Counted from the stretch's first letter, positions 55,271-64,000 are shown. The stretch is 64,000 nt of DNA from Luteimonas aquatica (GCF_022662575.1 NZ_JALBFU010000001.1:754381-818380); one strand, 5' to 3'. Notes: generated by a model not told the origin, from the letters alone. Program-made: numbers and translations.

Positions 55271-56860
55271 TCAGGCAACACGGTAGTTGTCCTGCATCGG
55301 ATAGCGCCGCGCGTACGCGGCAAAGGCCAATGCGGTGAGGAACGCGAAACCGGCGAAGAAGAACATCAGGAATGCGTTCTCGCTCAATCCCGTGCTGGCG
55401 ATGTGCGAAATCACGGTTTCATTGCGCACGCCGGTGTTGGTCAGCAGGACCCAGACGTTGCCGAAGGTCACCGCCAGATACCAGAACGCCATGATCACGC
55501 CCTTCATCGCCGCCGGCGCCTGGCTGTAGGCGAATTCGAGCGCGGTGGCCGAGACCAGGATCTCGCCGAAGGTCAGCAGCGCGTACGGCAGGATCTGCCA
55601 GGCCAGCGACACCGGATCGCCGCCGTCGATGCCGAGCTGGATGATCCCGGCGAAGATCCAGGCGATGCCGGAGAACGCGATGCCCGCGCCCATGCGCCGC
55701 AGCGGCGTGGGATCGAACCCCATCCTGCGCAGGGCCGGGTACAGCACCAGGTTGTTGAACGGGATCAGCAGCATCACCAGCGCCGGGTTGAGCGCCTGCA
55801 TCTGCGCGGCATCGCGCACCAGGAAGCTCGGCCACCACCACTGGTCGTGCGGCATGACCATCTGGTTGCCCTGCAGCACCCAGGTCGAGGCCTTCTGGTC
55901 GAACAGCGACCAGAACGGCGTGGTCAGCGCGAACACGATCAGGATGCGCAGCACCGCGCGCACACCGTCCACCGCCGCGTCCGGGTGCCTGCCGCGGGCG
56001 CGCTTGAGCTGCATCGAGGCGCCCATGCCGCCGAAGGCGATGATCAGGCCGAGCGCCAGACAGGCGCAGATCACGAACCCCAGCTTGGGGATCAGCAGCA
56101 GCGCGCCGATCGCCAGCATGCCGCCCGACGCCGCCACCGCCAGTCCGGGCCTGCCCTGCCCCGGCGCCCGCGCCAGCAGCGCGGTGCGCGCCACGTGCAG
56201 GAACGAATCCGGATCGGAGGAGGCCGGCGGCACGCGCACGTATTTCTTGCGGCCCGCCCAGAAGATCAGCGTGGCGACGAACATCAGCGCGCCGGGAATG
56301 CCGAAGGCCACCGCCGGGCCGTATTCGCGCAGGAAGATCGGCATCAGCAGCGAGGCGAAGAACGAGCCGAAGTTGATGGTCCAGTAGAACGCGTCGAAGA
56401 CCAGCTTGGCCTTGTGCTTGTTGCTCTGGTCGAACTGATCGCCGCAGAAGGACACCACCAGCGGCTTGATGCCGCCCGAGCCCAGCGCGATCAGGAACAG
56501 GCCGGTGTAGAAGCCGTTGCGGTCGTTCTCGAACAGCGCCAGGCAGGCATGGCCGGCGCAGTAGATCAGCGAGAACCACAATACGGTGTTGTACTTGCCG
56601 AAGAAGCGGTCCGACAGCCAGCCGCCGAGCAGCGGGAAGAAGTAGACGCCGATGACGAAGGTATGGAAGACGTCCTTGGCCATGCCCTGGCGGTCGGCTT
56701 CCGGCAGGTAGGCCAGCAGCACGCTGCTGGCCAGGAACTGCACCAGGATGTTGCGCATCCCGTAGAAACTGAAGCGCTCGCAGGCCTCGTTGCCGATGAT
56801 GTAGGGAATCTGCCGGGGCATCTTCCCGGCGGCGGGGGCGGCTGCGGCGGCAGTCGTCAT
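55271..56860 (-). CDS. Proton-dependent oligopeptide transporter (POT/PTR family)
   Basis: A 529-aa transporter of the POT family, with about 12-14 helices. The family E-R-F-S-F-Y-G motif appears as NEACERFSFYGMRNILVQF in helix 1, and GSGGIKPLVVSFCGDQF follows the first helices. It would import di- and tripeptides with protons. I chose the ATG at 56860; a TTG six bases upstream is in frame. It fits the window's cluster of peptide-degrading genes. Confidence 0.92.
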   Translation of the reverse strand: MTTAAAAAPAAGKMPRQIPYIIGNEACERFSFYGMRNILVQFLASSVLLAYLPEADRQGMAKDVFHTFVIGVYFFPLLGGWLSDRFFGKYNTVLWFSLIYCAGHACLALFENDRNGFYTGLFLIALGSGGIKPLVVSFCGDQFDQSNKHKAKLVFDAFYWTINFGSFFASLLMPIFLREYGPAVAFGIPGALMFVATLIFWAGRKKYVRVPPASSDPDSFLHVARTALLARAPGQGRPGLAVAASGGMLAIGALLLIPKLGFVICACLALGLIIAFGGMGASMQLKRARGRHPDAAVDGVRAVLRILIVFALTTPFWSLFDQKASTWVLQGNQMVMPHDQWWWPSFLVRDAAQMQALNPALVMLLIPFNNLVLYPALRRMGFDPTPLRRMGAGIAFSGIAWIFAGIIQLGIDGGDPVSLAWQILPYALLTFGEILVSATALEFAYSQAPAAMKGVIMAFWYLAVTFGNVWVLLTNTGVRNETVISHIASTGLSENAFLMFFFAGFAFLTALAFAAYARRYPMQDNYRVA

Positions 56861-57127
56861 CGGCAATGCCCTGATCCAAAAAAACCAAGCCTAGAGCATT
56901 TTTCGCCGGGATGTTGAGCCGATGGCGCGACGCGGCGCCTGAATTCCCGGCCGATTCGCCCGCATGTCCTTGTCCGGCAAGCGCGAGCGCGCCGCGATGC
57001 CGCGCGGCCCGCGCCGGTTCGGGCGCATGTTTGCGCGCACGGTCATCGCAATTAGGGCAATGGGCACTTGGGCCGGCGCCGCGCGGGGGGCATCATCCGC
57101 ATCTTTCCGCCCGACCGCGAATCCGCC
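56861..57127. other. Divergent gap between POT transporter and M14 peptidase
   Basis: 267 bp that must hold both promoters. No clear -35/-10 pair, operator or small gene is visible. Confidence 0.4.
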
Positions 57128-58912
57128 ATGCCCCCTGCCCATCGCACCCTGCCGCTGCTCGCCCTTGCCCTCGCCCTGTCGCCGGCGCTGCCGGCGCGCG
57201 CCGCCGACGCGCCCCTGACCACGGTGTCCGAACGCTCCGGCTTCGTGCAGACCGGCCGCTACGACGAGGTCGTCGCGCTGTGCGCGGCCTTCGCGCAGCG
57301 CTATCCGGACGCGGTGCGCTGCATCGACTTCGGCACCACGCCCGAAGGCCGGCCGATGAAGGCCCTGGTCGCCACCCGCACCGGCGCCTTCACGCCCGAG
57401 GCCGCGCGCGCCAAGGGCGTGCCGGTGCTGCTGGTCCAGGGCGGCATCCACGCCGGCGAGATCGACGGCAAGGACGCAGGTTTCCTGGCGCTGCGCCAGG
57501 TGCTGGAAGGCGACGCCGCGAAGGGGGCGCTGGATCGCCAGGTCTTCCTGTTCGTGCCGGTGTTCAACATCGACGGCCACGAGCGCTTCGGCCGCTGGAA
57601 TCGGCCCAACCAACGCGGCCCCGAGGAAATGGGCTGGCGCACCACCGCGCAGAACTACAACCTCAACCGCGACTACGTGAAGGCCGACGCGCCCGAGATG
57701 CAGGCCATGCTCGCCCTGGTCGAGGCCTGGGACCCGATCCTGTACGTCGACCTGCACGTGACCGACGGCGCCAAGTTCCGCCACGACGTCTCCTACCAGA
57801 TCGAGCCCGTGCACGCCGGCGACCCGGCGCTGCGCAAGGCCGGCCTGGCGCTGCGCACGGAACTGGTGGAGGCGATGCGCAAGCAGGGCTCGCTGCCGCT
57901 GACCTTCTACCCCTCGTTCGTCAAGGACGACGAGCCCGCCTCGGGCTTCGTCGACACCGTCGCGCCGCCGCGCTTCTCCCACGCCTATTTCCTCTACCGC
58001 AACCGCTTCGGGCTGCTGGTGGAAACCCATTCCTGGAAGGACTACCCCGCGCGCGTGCGCATCACCCGCAACACCATCGTCGACCTGCTCGAACAGACCG
58101 CGCGCAGCGGCCGATCGTGGCTGCGGATCGCCGGCGAGGCCGACAGGCGCGCCGAGAAACTGGGCGGCGCTTCCGTCCCGCTCGACTACAGGACCACCGA
58201 CAAGACGCGCACCGTCGACTTCCTGGGCTATGCCTACACGCGCACGCCATCGGAGGTGTCCGGCGCGCCGATGACGCGCTACGACGAGAACACCCCGCAG
58301 GTATGGAAACTGCCGCTGCGCGACGAGATCGTGCCCGACCACAGCGTGACCGCGCCGCGCGCTGGCTACCTGGTGCCGGCGGCGCAGGCGGCGTGGGTCG
58401 GCGAAAAGCTCAGGCAGCACGGCATCCGCTTCCGCCGCCTCGACAACGCGCTGGCGCAGGCGAAGGTGATGGGCTTCCGCGCCGACGAGGCGAGCTTCTC
58501 GCCCCGATCCGTGGAAGGCCACCAGCCGCTGACCCTGCGCGGCGCCTGGAAGCCCGAAACGCGCGAGGTCGCGGCCGGCGCGCTGTTCGTGCCGATCGCC
58601 CAGCCCAAGGCGCGCCTGGTGATGGCGATACTGGAGCCGCAGGCGCCCGATTCCCTGGCGGCCTGGGGCGAGTTCAACAACGCCTTCGAGCGCAAGGAAG
58701 GCATGGAGGCCTACGTCGCCGAGGACGTGGCCCGCGAGATGCTGGCCGACCCGGCGGTGAAGGCCGAGTTCGAGCGCCGCGTGCGCGAGGACGCCGCCTT
58801 CGCCAAGGATCCGCAGGCGCGTCTGGATTTCTTCTACCGCCGCCATGCCTCCTGGGACGAGCGCTACAACCTCTACCCCGTGCTGCGCGTGGATACGGCG
58901 CCGGGGGACTGA
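57128..58912 (+). CDS. M14 family zinc carboxypeptidase, exported
   Basis: A 594-aa precursor with a signal peptide (LLALALALSPALPARAA). The zinc ligands H-x-x-E are in GGIHAGEIDGKDAG, with the third His in VDLHVTDGAKFRHD. NIDGHERFGRWNRPN and NLNRDY resemble the substrate-binding block of M14 enzymes. It removes C-terminal amino acids from peptides in the periplasm. It is divergent from the POT peptide importer. Confidence 0.9.
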   Translation: MPPAHRTLPLLALALALSPALPARAADAPLTTVSERSGFVQTGRYDEVVALCAAFAQRYPDAVRCIDFGTTPEGRPMKALVATRTGAFTPEAARAKGVPVLLVQGGIHAGEIDGKDAGFLALRQVLEGDAAKGALDRQVFLFVPVFNIDGHERFGRWNRPNQRGPEEMGWRTTAQNYNLNRDYVKADAPEMQAMLALVEAWDPILYVDLHVTDGAKFRHDVSYQIEPVHAGDPALRKAGLALRTELVEAMRKQGSLPLTFYPSFVKDDEPASGFVDTVAPPRFSHAYFLYRNRFGLLVETHSWKDYPARVRITRNTIVDLLEQTARSGRSWLRIAGEADRRAEKLGGASVPLDYRTTDKTRTVDFLGYAYTRTPSEVSGAPMTRYDENTPQVWKLPLRDEIVPDHSVTAPRAGYLVPAAQAAWVGEKLRQHGIRFRRLDNALAQAKVMGFRADEASFSPRSVEGHQPLTLRGAWKPETREVAAGALFVPIAQPKARLVMAILEPQAPDSLAAWGEFNNAFERKEGMEAYVAEDVAREMLADPAVKAEFERRVREDAAFAKDPQARLDFFYRRHASWDERYNLYPVLRVDTAPGD

Positions 58913-58989
58913 ACGGCGCGGCGCCGCGCCGTTGCCGTGGCGTTGCGGCGGGCGCGTTTATGCTTGCCGCTCCCATCGCAGGAGGTCCC

Positions 58990-59829
58990 ATGCGCCCGAT
59001 CCTGATCCTCGCACTGCCGCTGGCCTGCATGCTGGCGGCCTGCCAATCGCCGGCCGGAGGCGCCATGAACAACGAGCCGAACTCCTCGACCGCGGCGTCC
59101 GAGGGTGCCGCCGCGCCCCCGGCCGCCGGGGCCGTGATCCGCGGCAAGGCCACCTACCTGCAGCGGATCAAGATCGCGCCCGGCGCCTACCTGACCGTGC
59201 AGCTGATCGACGGCCGGCTGATGGACACGCCCAAGGCGGTGCTCGCGCAGACCACCGTCAAGGACGTCGCCGGCCCGCCCTACGCCTTCGAGCTGCCCTA
59301 CGACCCGGCCAAGCTGCGCGCCGATGGCGGGATGTACGGCCTGCACGCGGCCCTGTACGGCGCCGACGGCAGCCTGTTGTTCGTCACCGACACCCGCGTG
59401 CCCTACTCGCCCGGCCACGACGACGTCGGCGAGTTCGTCATGACCATGGTCGGCGGCGCGGCGGCGCCGGCGCAGCGCACGCCGGGCGGCAAGACCGGCC
59501 CGGTCTGGGACGACGCGCGCAGGCGCGGCATCGCCTTCCGCGCGGTCGGCAACGAACCGGGCTGGTGGGTGGAGGTCAGCGATGCCGACCCGCCGGTGCT
59601 GCGCGCCGAGCTCGACTACGGCGAGCGCAAGCTCGAGGTGCCCAGGGCCATGGGCATCAGCAGCACCTTCGGGTTCGGCGGCAAGGCCGCCGACGGCACC
59701 GACGTGCTGCTGCGCATCTACCGCGAGCCGTGCGAGGACGACATGAGCGGCGAGGCCTTCGACGCGCGCGCCGAGCTGACCGTCGGCGGCAAGCAATACC
59801 GCGGCTGCGGCAGCTGGCTCGACGAATAG
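58990..59829 (+). CDS. Two-domain lipoprotein (YbaY-like plus COG3650-like)
   Basis: A 279-aa protein with a lipobox, CMLAAC, near residue 18. After a Ser/Ala spacer the first domain (~50-165) resembles the YbaY beta-sandwich (IRGKATYLQRIKIAPGAYLTVQLID, then GMYGLHAALYGADGSLLFVTDT). The second (~180-279) begins RGIAFRAVGNEPGWWVEV and ends YRGCGSWLDE, as in COG3650/YbaY-partner or HslJ-linked proteins. GGAGG precedes the ATG. A membrane-anchored envelope protein of unknown function. Confidence 0.8.
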   Translation: MRPILILALPLACMLAACQSPAGGAMNNEPNSSTAASEGAAAPPAAGAVIRGKATYLQRIKIAPGAYLTVQLIDGRLMDTPKAVLAQTTVKDVAGPPYAFELPYDPAKLRADGGMYGLHAALYGADGSLLFVTDTRVPYSPGHDDVGEFVMTMVGGAAAPAQRTPGGKTGPVWDDARRRGIAFRAVGNEPGWWVEVSDADPPVLRAELDYGERKLEVPRAMGISSTFGFGGKAADGTDVLLRIYREPCEDDMSGEAFDARAELTVGGKQYRGCGSWLDE

Positions 59830-59874
59830 CCTGGCGGACCGCCGCGATCAGGCGGCGCTCGATCAGGCATTCGA

Positions 59875-60942
59875 TCAGGCGGCGTTGATGCGGTCGCGGC
59901 CCGCCGCCTTGGCGCGGTACATGGCCGCGTCGGCATTGCGCACCCAGTCGTCGACCGTGACCAGCAGGCGGTCGGCCTCGGCCAGGCCGATGCTCAGCGT
60001 GCAATGCTGCTGTTCGGCGTCCTGGCCGCGGCGCTCGAGGAACAGCAGGCGGACGCGCTCGGCCACCTGGCGCGCGTTGCGCAGGTCGGTCTCGGCCAGC
60101 AGCACCGCGAACTCGTCGCCGCCATAGCGCGCCGGGATGTCGATCTCGCGCAGCGACTCGCGCAGCACGTCGGCGATGCAGCACAGCACGCGATCGCCGC
60201 TGGCGTGGCCGTGGCGGTCGTTGACCATCTTGAAGTTGTCGACGTCGATCAGCATCACCACGGCCGGACGGCGCGTGCGCAGGAAACGCGAAAGCTCGTT
60301 GCTCGCCGCCTCCTCCCAGTGCCGGCGGTTGTGCAGGCCGGTCAGGGCGTCGATGCGGTTCAGGCGTTCGAGCATGCGGTTCTGGCTGCCGACCCGGACC
60401 GTCAGCTGGCGCACCAGCGTGCCCAGCGCCGCGGTGTAGATGAACAGGAACGGCAGCGACATCACCACGCCGAACGTGGTCGAATGCAATTGCACCGGAA
60501 AGCCCAGCAGCGCCCACGTCGTCAGGCAGGACAGCGCCAGCGCGGCCAGCGTGCGCACGTAGAAGCGCCATCCCGCCACCGCGATCCTGTCGATGGTCAG
60601 CATCGCCACCAGCATCGCGCTCGGCAGCAGGTTGAGCTGCATCGCCGCCACCCAGGCGCCGCCGATGACCGAATCCAGCATCAGGTTGCGGAACTCGGCC
60701 TTGAGCGGATCGGCGCTGCGGCGCGCGAGATGCCAGACCAGGTGCGGCCAGGCCAGGGCGATGACGCCCAGCGCCAGCCAGTACGGCCAGGTCGCCCGGT
60801 GCTCGTAGAGCACCGCGCCGACCAGCGGCGCGGCCAGCCCCATGCCCAGCGTGCGCATCAGGTGGTTCCGGTCGACGATCTCCACCATGCGCGCGCGCGT
60901 GCCGGGATCCAGGGCGGCTGATGGCGTCGCGGTGTTGGTCAT
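59875..60942 (-). CDS. Membrane-bound diguanylate cyclase (GGDEF)
   Basis: A 355-aa protein with about five to six hydrophobic segments in residues ~35-180 and a C-terminal GGDEF domain. The active site is YGGDEFAVLLAE (about residue 272), with DVDNFKMVNDRHGHASGD upstream for GTP and metal binding. It would make cyclic di-GMP. No RxxD inhibitory site is obvious just upstream of GGDEF. The membrane part looks like a MASE-type sensor. No partner phosphodiesterase is nearby. Confidence 0.92.
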   Translation of the reverse strand: MTNTATPSAALDPGTRARMVEIVDRNHLMRTLGMGLAAPLVGAVLYEHRATWPYWLALGVIALAWPHLVWHLARRSADPLKAEFRNLMLDSVIGGAWVAAMQLNLLPSAMLVAMLTIDRIAVAGWRFYVRTLAALALSCLTTWALLGFPVQLHSTTFGVVMSLPFLFIYTAALGTLVRQLTVRVGSQNRMLERLNRIDALTGLHNRRHWEEAASNELSRFLRTRRPAVVMLIDVDNFKMVNDRHGHASGDRVLCCIADVLRESLREIDIPARYGGDEFAVLLAETDLRNARQVAERVRLLFLERRGQDAEQQHCTLSIGLAEADRLLVTVDDWVRNADAAMYRAKAAGRDRINAA

Positions 60943-61085
60943 GTCCCCTGTCCCGGCATCCCTACGGCGCAGCCTACGTGTCCCGATCGTCTTCGGCCCG
61001 GCGCACCGTCACGGTCCCGGCGCGAGATCGTCGGCGATGCTGCTCGCGCGCGCCGCGACGACGACCGCAAGGCATCCGCGCATCC

Positions 61086-61658
61086 TCACCCGTCCTTTCG
61101 CCGTTCCCCGCCGGCGGCGAGGTAATCGGCGAGCGCGCCGAGCTGGACGCCCTGCACCTGGTCCACCACCGGCGCCAGCTTGCCCAGGTCGTCCGGCGCA
61201 TAGCCCCCGGCGCGGTACCACAGGGTGATCTTCGAACGGCCCTCGCCCGCCGCCGCGATCCGCCATTCCATCGCGCCGTGCAGGCCCATGCCCTGCAGCG
61301 GACCGAGCCCGCCGACCATGCGCATCAGCTTGCCGGCCTCGACGAAGGTCACCGTCATGTGCAGCGCCTCGCGTGCCGGACCGGCGCCGGCCTCGCGCAC
61401 GCGCTCGCAGAAGCAGCCGCCGGCGCGGGCGTCGATGCTCAACGTGGACTGCGCGCCCCACCAGGTGTGGTCCTTCGGCCACCAACGGTCGACATCGCCG
61501 ACCAGCGCCTTCCAGGCCGCTTCGGCATCCACCGGCACGTCGCGGGAATTCTCGATGGTGAAACCGGACGCCGTGGCATCCAGGACGGCGGCAGCGGACG
61601 ATGCGCAGAACGGAAGCAGTGCGGCAAGCGCGAGCGGCGGCAGTCCCAATCGATGCAT
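61086..61658 (-). CDS. Exported SRPBCC-domain protein
   Basis: A 190-aa protein with a signal peptide (LGLPPLALAALLPFCASSAAA) and an SRPBCC/START-like ligand-binding fold: RDVPVDAEAAWKALVGDVDRWW, then AREALHMTVTFVEAGKLMRMVGGLGP and GMEWRIA-like strands. Such folds bind lipids or other hydrophobic ligands. Export of an SRPBCC protein is less common. ATG 61658 gives a good signal peptide; a longer frame exists. Confidence 0.8.
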   Translation of the reverse strand: MHRLGLPPLALAALLPFCASSAAAVLDATASGFTIENSRDVPVDAEAAWKALVGDVDRWWPKDHTWWGAQSTLSIDARAGGCFCERVREAGAGPAREALHMTVTFVEAGKLMRMVGGLGPLQGMGLHGAMEWRIAAAGEGRSKITLWYRAGGYAPDDLGKLAPVVDQVQGVQLGALADYLAAGGERRKDG

Positions 61659-61715
61659 ACGAGGCTTTTCCGGATACCGCGATTGTTTTACGCGCAATCC
61701 CGGCGAGGCCGCAAG

Positions 61716-63620
61716 TCAGGCATCGGCGCCCTGCGCGCTTTCCAGGAATTCCCAGCGCGCATAGGCCGCATCCAGTTCGTCCTGGGTCTGCGACAACTCC
61801 GCGGTCTGTGCTGCGACCGCAGCATGATCCCGTTCATAATATCCGGGCTCCTGCATCGCCCCGGTCAGCGCCGCCAGCCTGGCCTCCAGGGCTTCGATCC
61901 GCGCCGGCAGCTGTTCGAGTTCGCGCGCGTCCTTGTAGCTGAGCTTGCGCTTTTGGGCGGGGGCCGGCGCGGCAGGCACGGCGACGGCGGCCGGCGCGCG
62001 CGGCGCGGCGCGCTCGTCCCGGCGCGGCGACGGCTGGCCTTGGCGCAGCCAATCGCTGTAGCCGCCGACGTATTCGCCGATGCGACCGTCGCCTTCCATG
62101 ACCAGGGTCGAGGTGACCACGTTGTCGAGGAAATCGCGGTCGTGGCTGACCAGCAGCAGCGTACCGGGATAGTCGGCCAGCAGGTCCTCCAGCAGTTCCA
62201 GCGTCTCGGCGTCCAGGTCGTTGGTCGGCTCGTCCATCACCAGCAGGTTGGACGGCTGCGCGAACAGCTTGGCCAGCAGCAGGCGGTTGCGCTCGCCGCC
62301 GGACAGGCGCGTGATCGGCGCCCGGGCGCGCTCCGGGGTGAACAGGAAGTCCTGCAGGTAGCCGATCACGTGCTTGCGCTTGCCGCCGATCTCGACGAAC
62401 TCCAGGCCTTCGGCGACGTTCTCGAGCGCGTTCCAGTCCTCGCGCAGCGTGGTGCGGTACTGGTCGAAATACGCCGCCTGCAACTGCGAGCCGATGCGCA
62501 CCTCGCCGGACTGCGGCGCCAGCTGCCCGAGCAGCAGCTTCAGCAGCGTGGTCTTGCCGCTGCCGTTGGGGCCGATCAGGCCGATGCGGTCGCCGCGCAG
62601 CACGGTGGTGGAGAACTGCCGCGCCAGCACGGCATCGCCCCAGGCGAAATCCACCGCGCGCGCCTCGATCACCTTCTTGCCCGAGCTGCCCGCCTGCGCC
62701 GCCTCCATGCGCACGTTGCCGGCGAGCTCGCGGCGCTGCGCGCGCTCCACGCGCATCGCCTTGAGCCGGCGCACGCGCCCCTCGTCGCGGGTGCGCCGCG
62801 CCTTGATGCCCTGGCGGATCCAGGCCTCCTCCTGCGCCAGCAGCTTGTCGAAGCGCGCCTGTTCCTGCGCTTCGGCATTGAGCCGCTCCTCGCGACGGCG
62901 CAGGTAGTTCTCCCAGTCCCCCGGCCAGCTCGTCACCTGGCCGCGGTCGATCTCGACGATGCGCGTGGCCAGCGCGCGCAGGAAGCGGCGGTCGTGGGTG
63001 ACGAACACCAGCGCGCCCGGCCAGCCCTTCAGGAAGCCTTCCAGCCAGTCGATCGCGGCGATGTCGAGATGGTTGGTGGGCTCGTCCAGCAGCAGCAGGT
63101 CCGGCGCCGACACCAGGGCGCGCGCCAGCAGCACGCGGCGCTTCATGCCGCCGGACAGGCGCTGGAAGACGGCCTCGCCGTCGAGCCCGAGCCTGGACAG
63201 GGTTTCCGACACGCGCTGGTCCAGGCCCCAGCCGCCGGCCGCCTCGATGCGCGCCTGGACGGCGGCGAGCGCGACGGTATCGACCGGGGCCCCGGCTTCG
63301 GGATGAACCAGGTGGTGGTACTGCGCCAGCGCCGCGCCGAGGTCTCCCAGGCCGTCGGCGACCACGTCGAACACGGAACCCGCGGCGCCGGCCGGCACTT
63401 CCTGTTCCAGCCGCGCCACGCGCACCCCGCCCTCCAGCAGGATGCGGCCGCCGTCGGGCTTGAGTTCGCCGGCCAGCAGGCGCAGCAGGGTGGACTTGCC
63501 GGCGCCGTTGCGGCCGATCAGGGCGATGCGCTCGCCGGCCTCGATGGACAGGTCGACGCGCTCGAGCAGGAGCGGGCCGCCGACGCTGTAGTCGACGGCG
63601 TTCAGTGTGATCAGGGACAT
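61716..63620 (-). CDS. uup: ABC-F family ATP-binding protein Uup
   Basis: A 634-aa cytoplasmic protein with two ABC domains and no membrane part. Walker A motifs: GRNGAGKST (~residue 38) and GPNGSGKTT (~350). Signatures: LSGGMKRRVLLARAL and LSGGERNRLLLAKLF. Walker B: LLLLDEPTNHLD and LLVMDEPTNDLD. A C-terminal coiled coil (LSYKDARELEQLPARIEALEARL) and the YLQDF/ Uup linker identify Uup, which acts on ribosomes or branched DNA and limits transposon excision. The gene is monocistronic. Confidence 0.93.
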   Translation of the reverse strand: MSLITLNAVDYSVGGPLLLERVDLSIEAGERIALIGRNGAGKSTLLRLLAGELKPDGGRILLEGGVRVARLEQEVPAGAAGSVFDVVADGLGDLGAALAQYHHLVHPEAGAPVDTVALAAVQARIEAAGGWGLDQRVSETLSRLGLDGEAVFQRLSGGMKRRVLLARALVSAPDLLLLDEPTNHLDIAAIDWLEGFLKGWPGALVFVTHDRRFLRALATRIVEIDRGQVTSWPGDWENYLRRREERLNAEAQEQARFDKLLAQEEAWIRQGIKARRTRDEGRVRRLKAMRVERAQRRELAGNVRMEAAQAGSSGKKVIEARAVDFAWGDAVLARQFSTTVLRGDRIGLIGPNGSGKTTLLKLLLGQLAPQSGEVRIGSQLQAAYFDQYRTTLREDWNALENVAEGLEFVEIGGKRKHVIGYLQDFLFTPERARAPITRLSGGERNRLLLAKLFAQPSNLLVMDEPTNDLDAETLELLEDLLADYPGTLLLVSHDRDFLDNVVTSTLVMEGDGRIGEYVGGYSDWLRQGQPSPRRDERAAPRAPAAVAVPAAPAPAQKRKLSYKDARELEQLPARIEALEARLAALTGAMQEPGYYERDHAAVAAQTAELSQTQDELDAAYARWEFLESAQGADA

Positions 63621-63705
63621 GCCATTAGTTTACCGGTCCGCTACTAGGCGGCGGCGCGGCGCGGCAGTACATTCGCAGCCCCGACCCACCCGCAGGAGAC
63701 CCGCC

Positions 63706-63807
63706 ATGGCCAAGGGCATGGACAAGCGCAAGGAAGAAAAGAAGAAGCCGGAGAAGACGCTGAAGGAAAAGCGCGCGGCGAAGAAGGACAAGAAAGCCGG
63801 CAAATAA
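63706..63807 (+). CDS. Small lysine-rich protein (33 aa)
   Basis: A tiny ORF, MAKGMDKRKEEKKKPEKTLK and 13 more residues, half of which are Lys or Arg and Glu. GCAGGAGACCCGCC precedes the ATG, a convincing ribosome site. A terminator begins within its last codons, with the TAA in the loop. It is strongly basic and probably disordered; it might bind nucleic acid or ribosomes. I do not recognise a named family, though similar short proteins occur in related bacteria as far as I recall. Confidence 0.7.
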   Translation: MAKGMDKRKEEKKKPEKTLKEKRAAKKDKKAGK

Positions 63808-63823
63808 GCCGGCTTTCTTTTTG
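63791..63823 (+). terminator. Rho-independent terminator overlapping the 33-aa gene
   Basis: Perfect 10-bp stem GAAAGCCGGC / GCCGGCTTTC with loop AAATAA, followed by TTTTTT. The loop contains the TAA stop of the small gene. Confidence 0.93.
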
Positions 63824-63889
63824 TGGGGATGGCGGCCCGTCCTCCGGCGCCGCTCTTCCGGGCCGCTTGGCCCGGATCGCTCTTGCGGA

Positions 63890-64000
63890 TCAGGAACTGC
63901 AGGACAGCATCGAGCATCCCGCCCGTGTCCGCGCCCAGTCCGGCCGCTTGCGCGCGAAGGCCTCGCGCCCCGGCTGCTCCTCGTAGGGCCGGCGCATCAC
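63890..64000 (-). CDS. selO: Protein adenylyltransferase SelO (C-terminal end, 5' part off the window)
   Basis: The last 36 residues of a protein on the minus strand: [20 protein letters not shown], then [16 protein letters not shown]. SelO (YdiU/UPF0061) proteins end in P-x-x-x-Q-P ... P-x-W-A/G ... S-C-S-S, and this matches. SelO transfers AMP from ATP to proteins with a kinase-like fold; the C-terminal Cys stands where eukaryotic SelO has selenocysteine. The frame is too short to appear as a long ORF. The start lies beyond the right edge. Confidence 0.83.
   Translation of the reverse strand: MMRRPYEEQPGREAFARKRPDWARTRAGCSMLSCSS

Noticed and set aside
63630-63917. A 95-aa ORF on the minus strand
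   Set aside because: It runs from inside the end of selO through the terminator and antisense to the small lysine-rich gene, in a different frame from SelO.

Overview
The window is a 64 kb stretch of chromosome from a high-GC gammaproteobacterium. Gene content and protein style point to the Xanthomonadaceae, most likely Lysobacter or a close relative: many exported peptidases, an M35 metallopeptidase, a soluble fdsGBACD formate dehydrogenase, an alpha-beta fused 2-oxoacid dehydrogenase E1, two CspA proteins with long leaders, and palindromic repeats inside genes. The taxonomic call is inference; there is no rRNA in the window. I see no tRNA, prophage, IS transposase or CRISPR array. Almost every base is coding, and about 60 genes can be supported.

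Layout. 1-6.9 kb: the end of an MFS (oxalate/formate-type) transporter, then a complete NAD-dependent molybdenum formate dehydrogenase operon (fdsG, fdsB, fdsA, fdhD, fdsD). 6.9-13 kb (mostly minus strand): FMN reductase, fused E1 alpha/beta, glutathione S-transferase, two tandem GNAT paralogues, glutaryl-CoA dehydrogenase. 13-22.7 kb: envelope proteins (two glycine-zipper proteins, a TolA-C-like protein, a membrane-anchored cytochrome c'-like protein, a secreted M35 protease, a BON-MscS channel coupled to outer-membrane phospholipase A), plus TatD, TcdA and a cold-shock protein. 22.8-30.5 kb: sterol-desaturase-family hydroxylase, a frameshifted SMI1/KNR4 gene, an HxlR regulator divergent from an exported AHL-lactonase-like protein, class I fumarase with a CoA-binding protein, and an ABC exporter. 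30.5-40.7 kb: DUF488, an ECF sigma / putative anti-sigma / DUF4097 operon, ferredoxin-NADP reductase behind a Fur-like palindrome, TlpA thioredoxin, glutathione peroxidase, a phytase-like esterase, a ~137-bp tandem repeat array and a periplasmic M3 peptidase. 40.7-50.5 kb: GDPD, a 1,563-aa Lhr helicase with in-frame repeat insertions, sirtuin, APC permease, alpha/beta hydrolase. 50.5-64 kb: CFA synthase-like methyltransferase, DUF3298 lipoprotein, CspA, RluF-type pseudouridine synthase, GNAT, rhomboid, POT peptide transporter, M14 carboxypeptidase, a two-part lipoprotein, diguanylate cyclase, SRPBCC protein, ABC-F protein Uup, a 33-aa lysine-rich protein, and the 3' end of selO at the right edge.

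How they work together. The clearest unit is formate uptake and oxidation: transporter, FdsABG catalytic core, FdhD for cofactor sulfuration and FdsD. Peptide use is a second theme: secreted M35, periplasmic M3 and M14 peptidases, a POT importer and an amino-acid permease. Envelope maintenance is the third: MscS/PldA, the ECF-DUF4097 operon, glycine-zipper proteins, CFA synthase and rhomboid.

The most unusual signal is a family of palindromic repeats sitting in frame inside protein genes. A 51-bp unit (exactly 17 codons) is tandemly repeated in lhr, and related copies lie elsewhere in lhr and in the linker between the iron-sulfur domains of fdsA. A partly similar tandem array fills the intergenic gap before the M3 peptidase gene.
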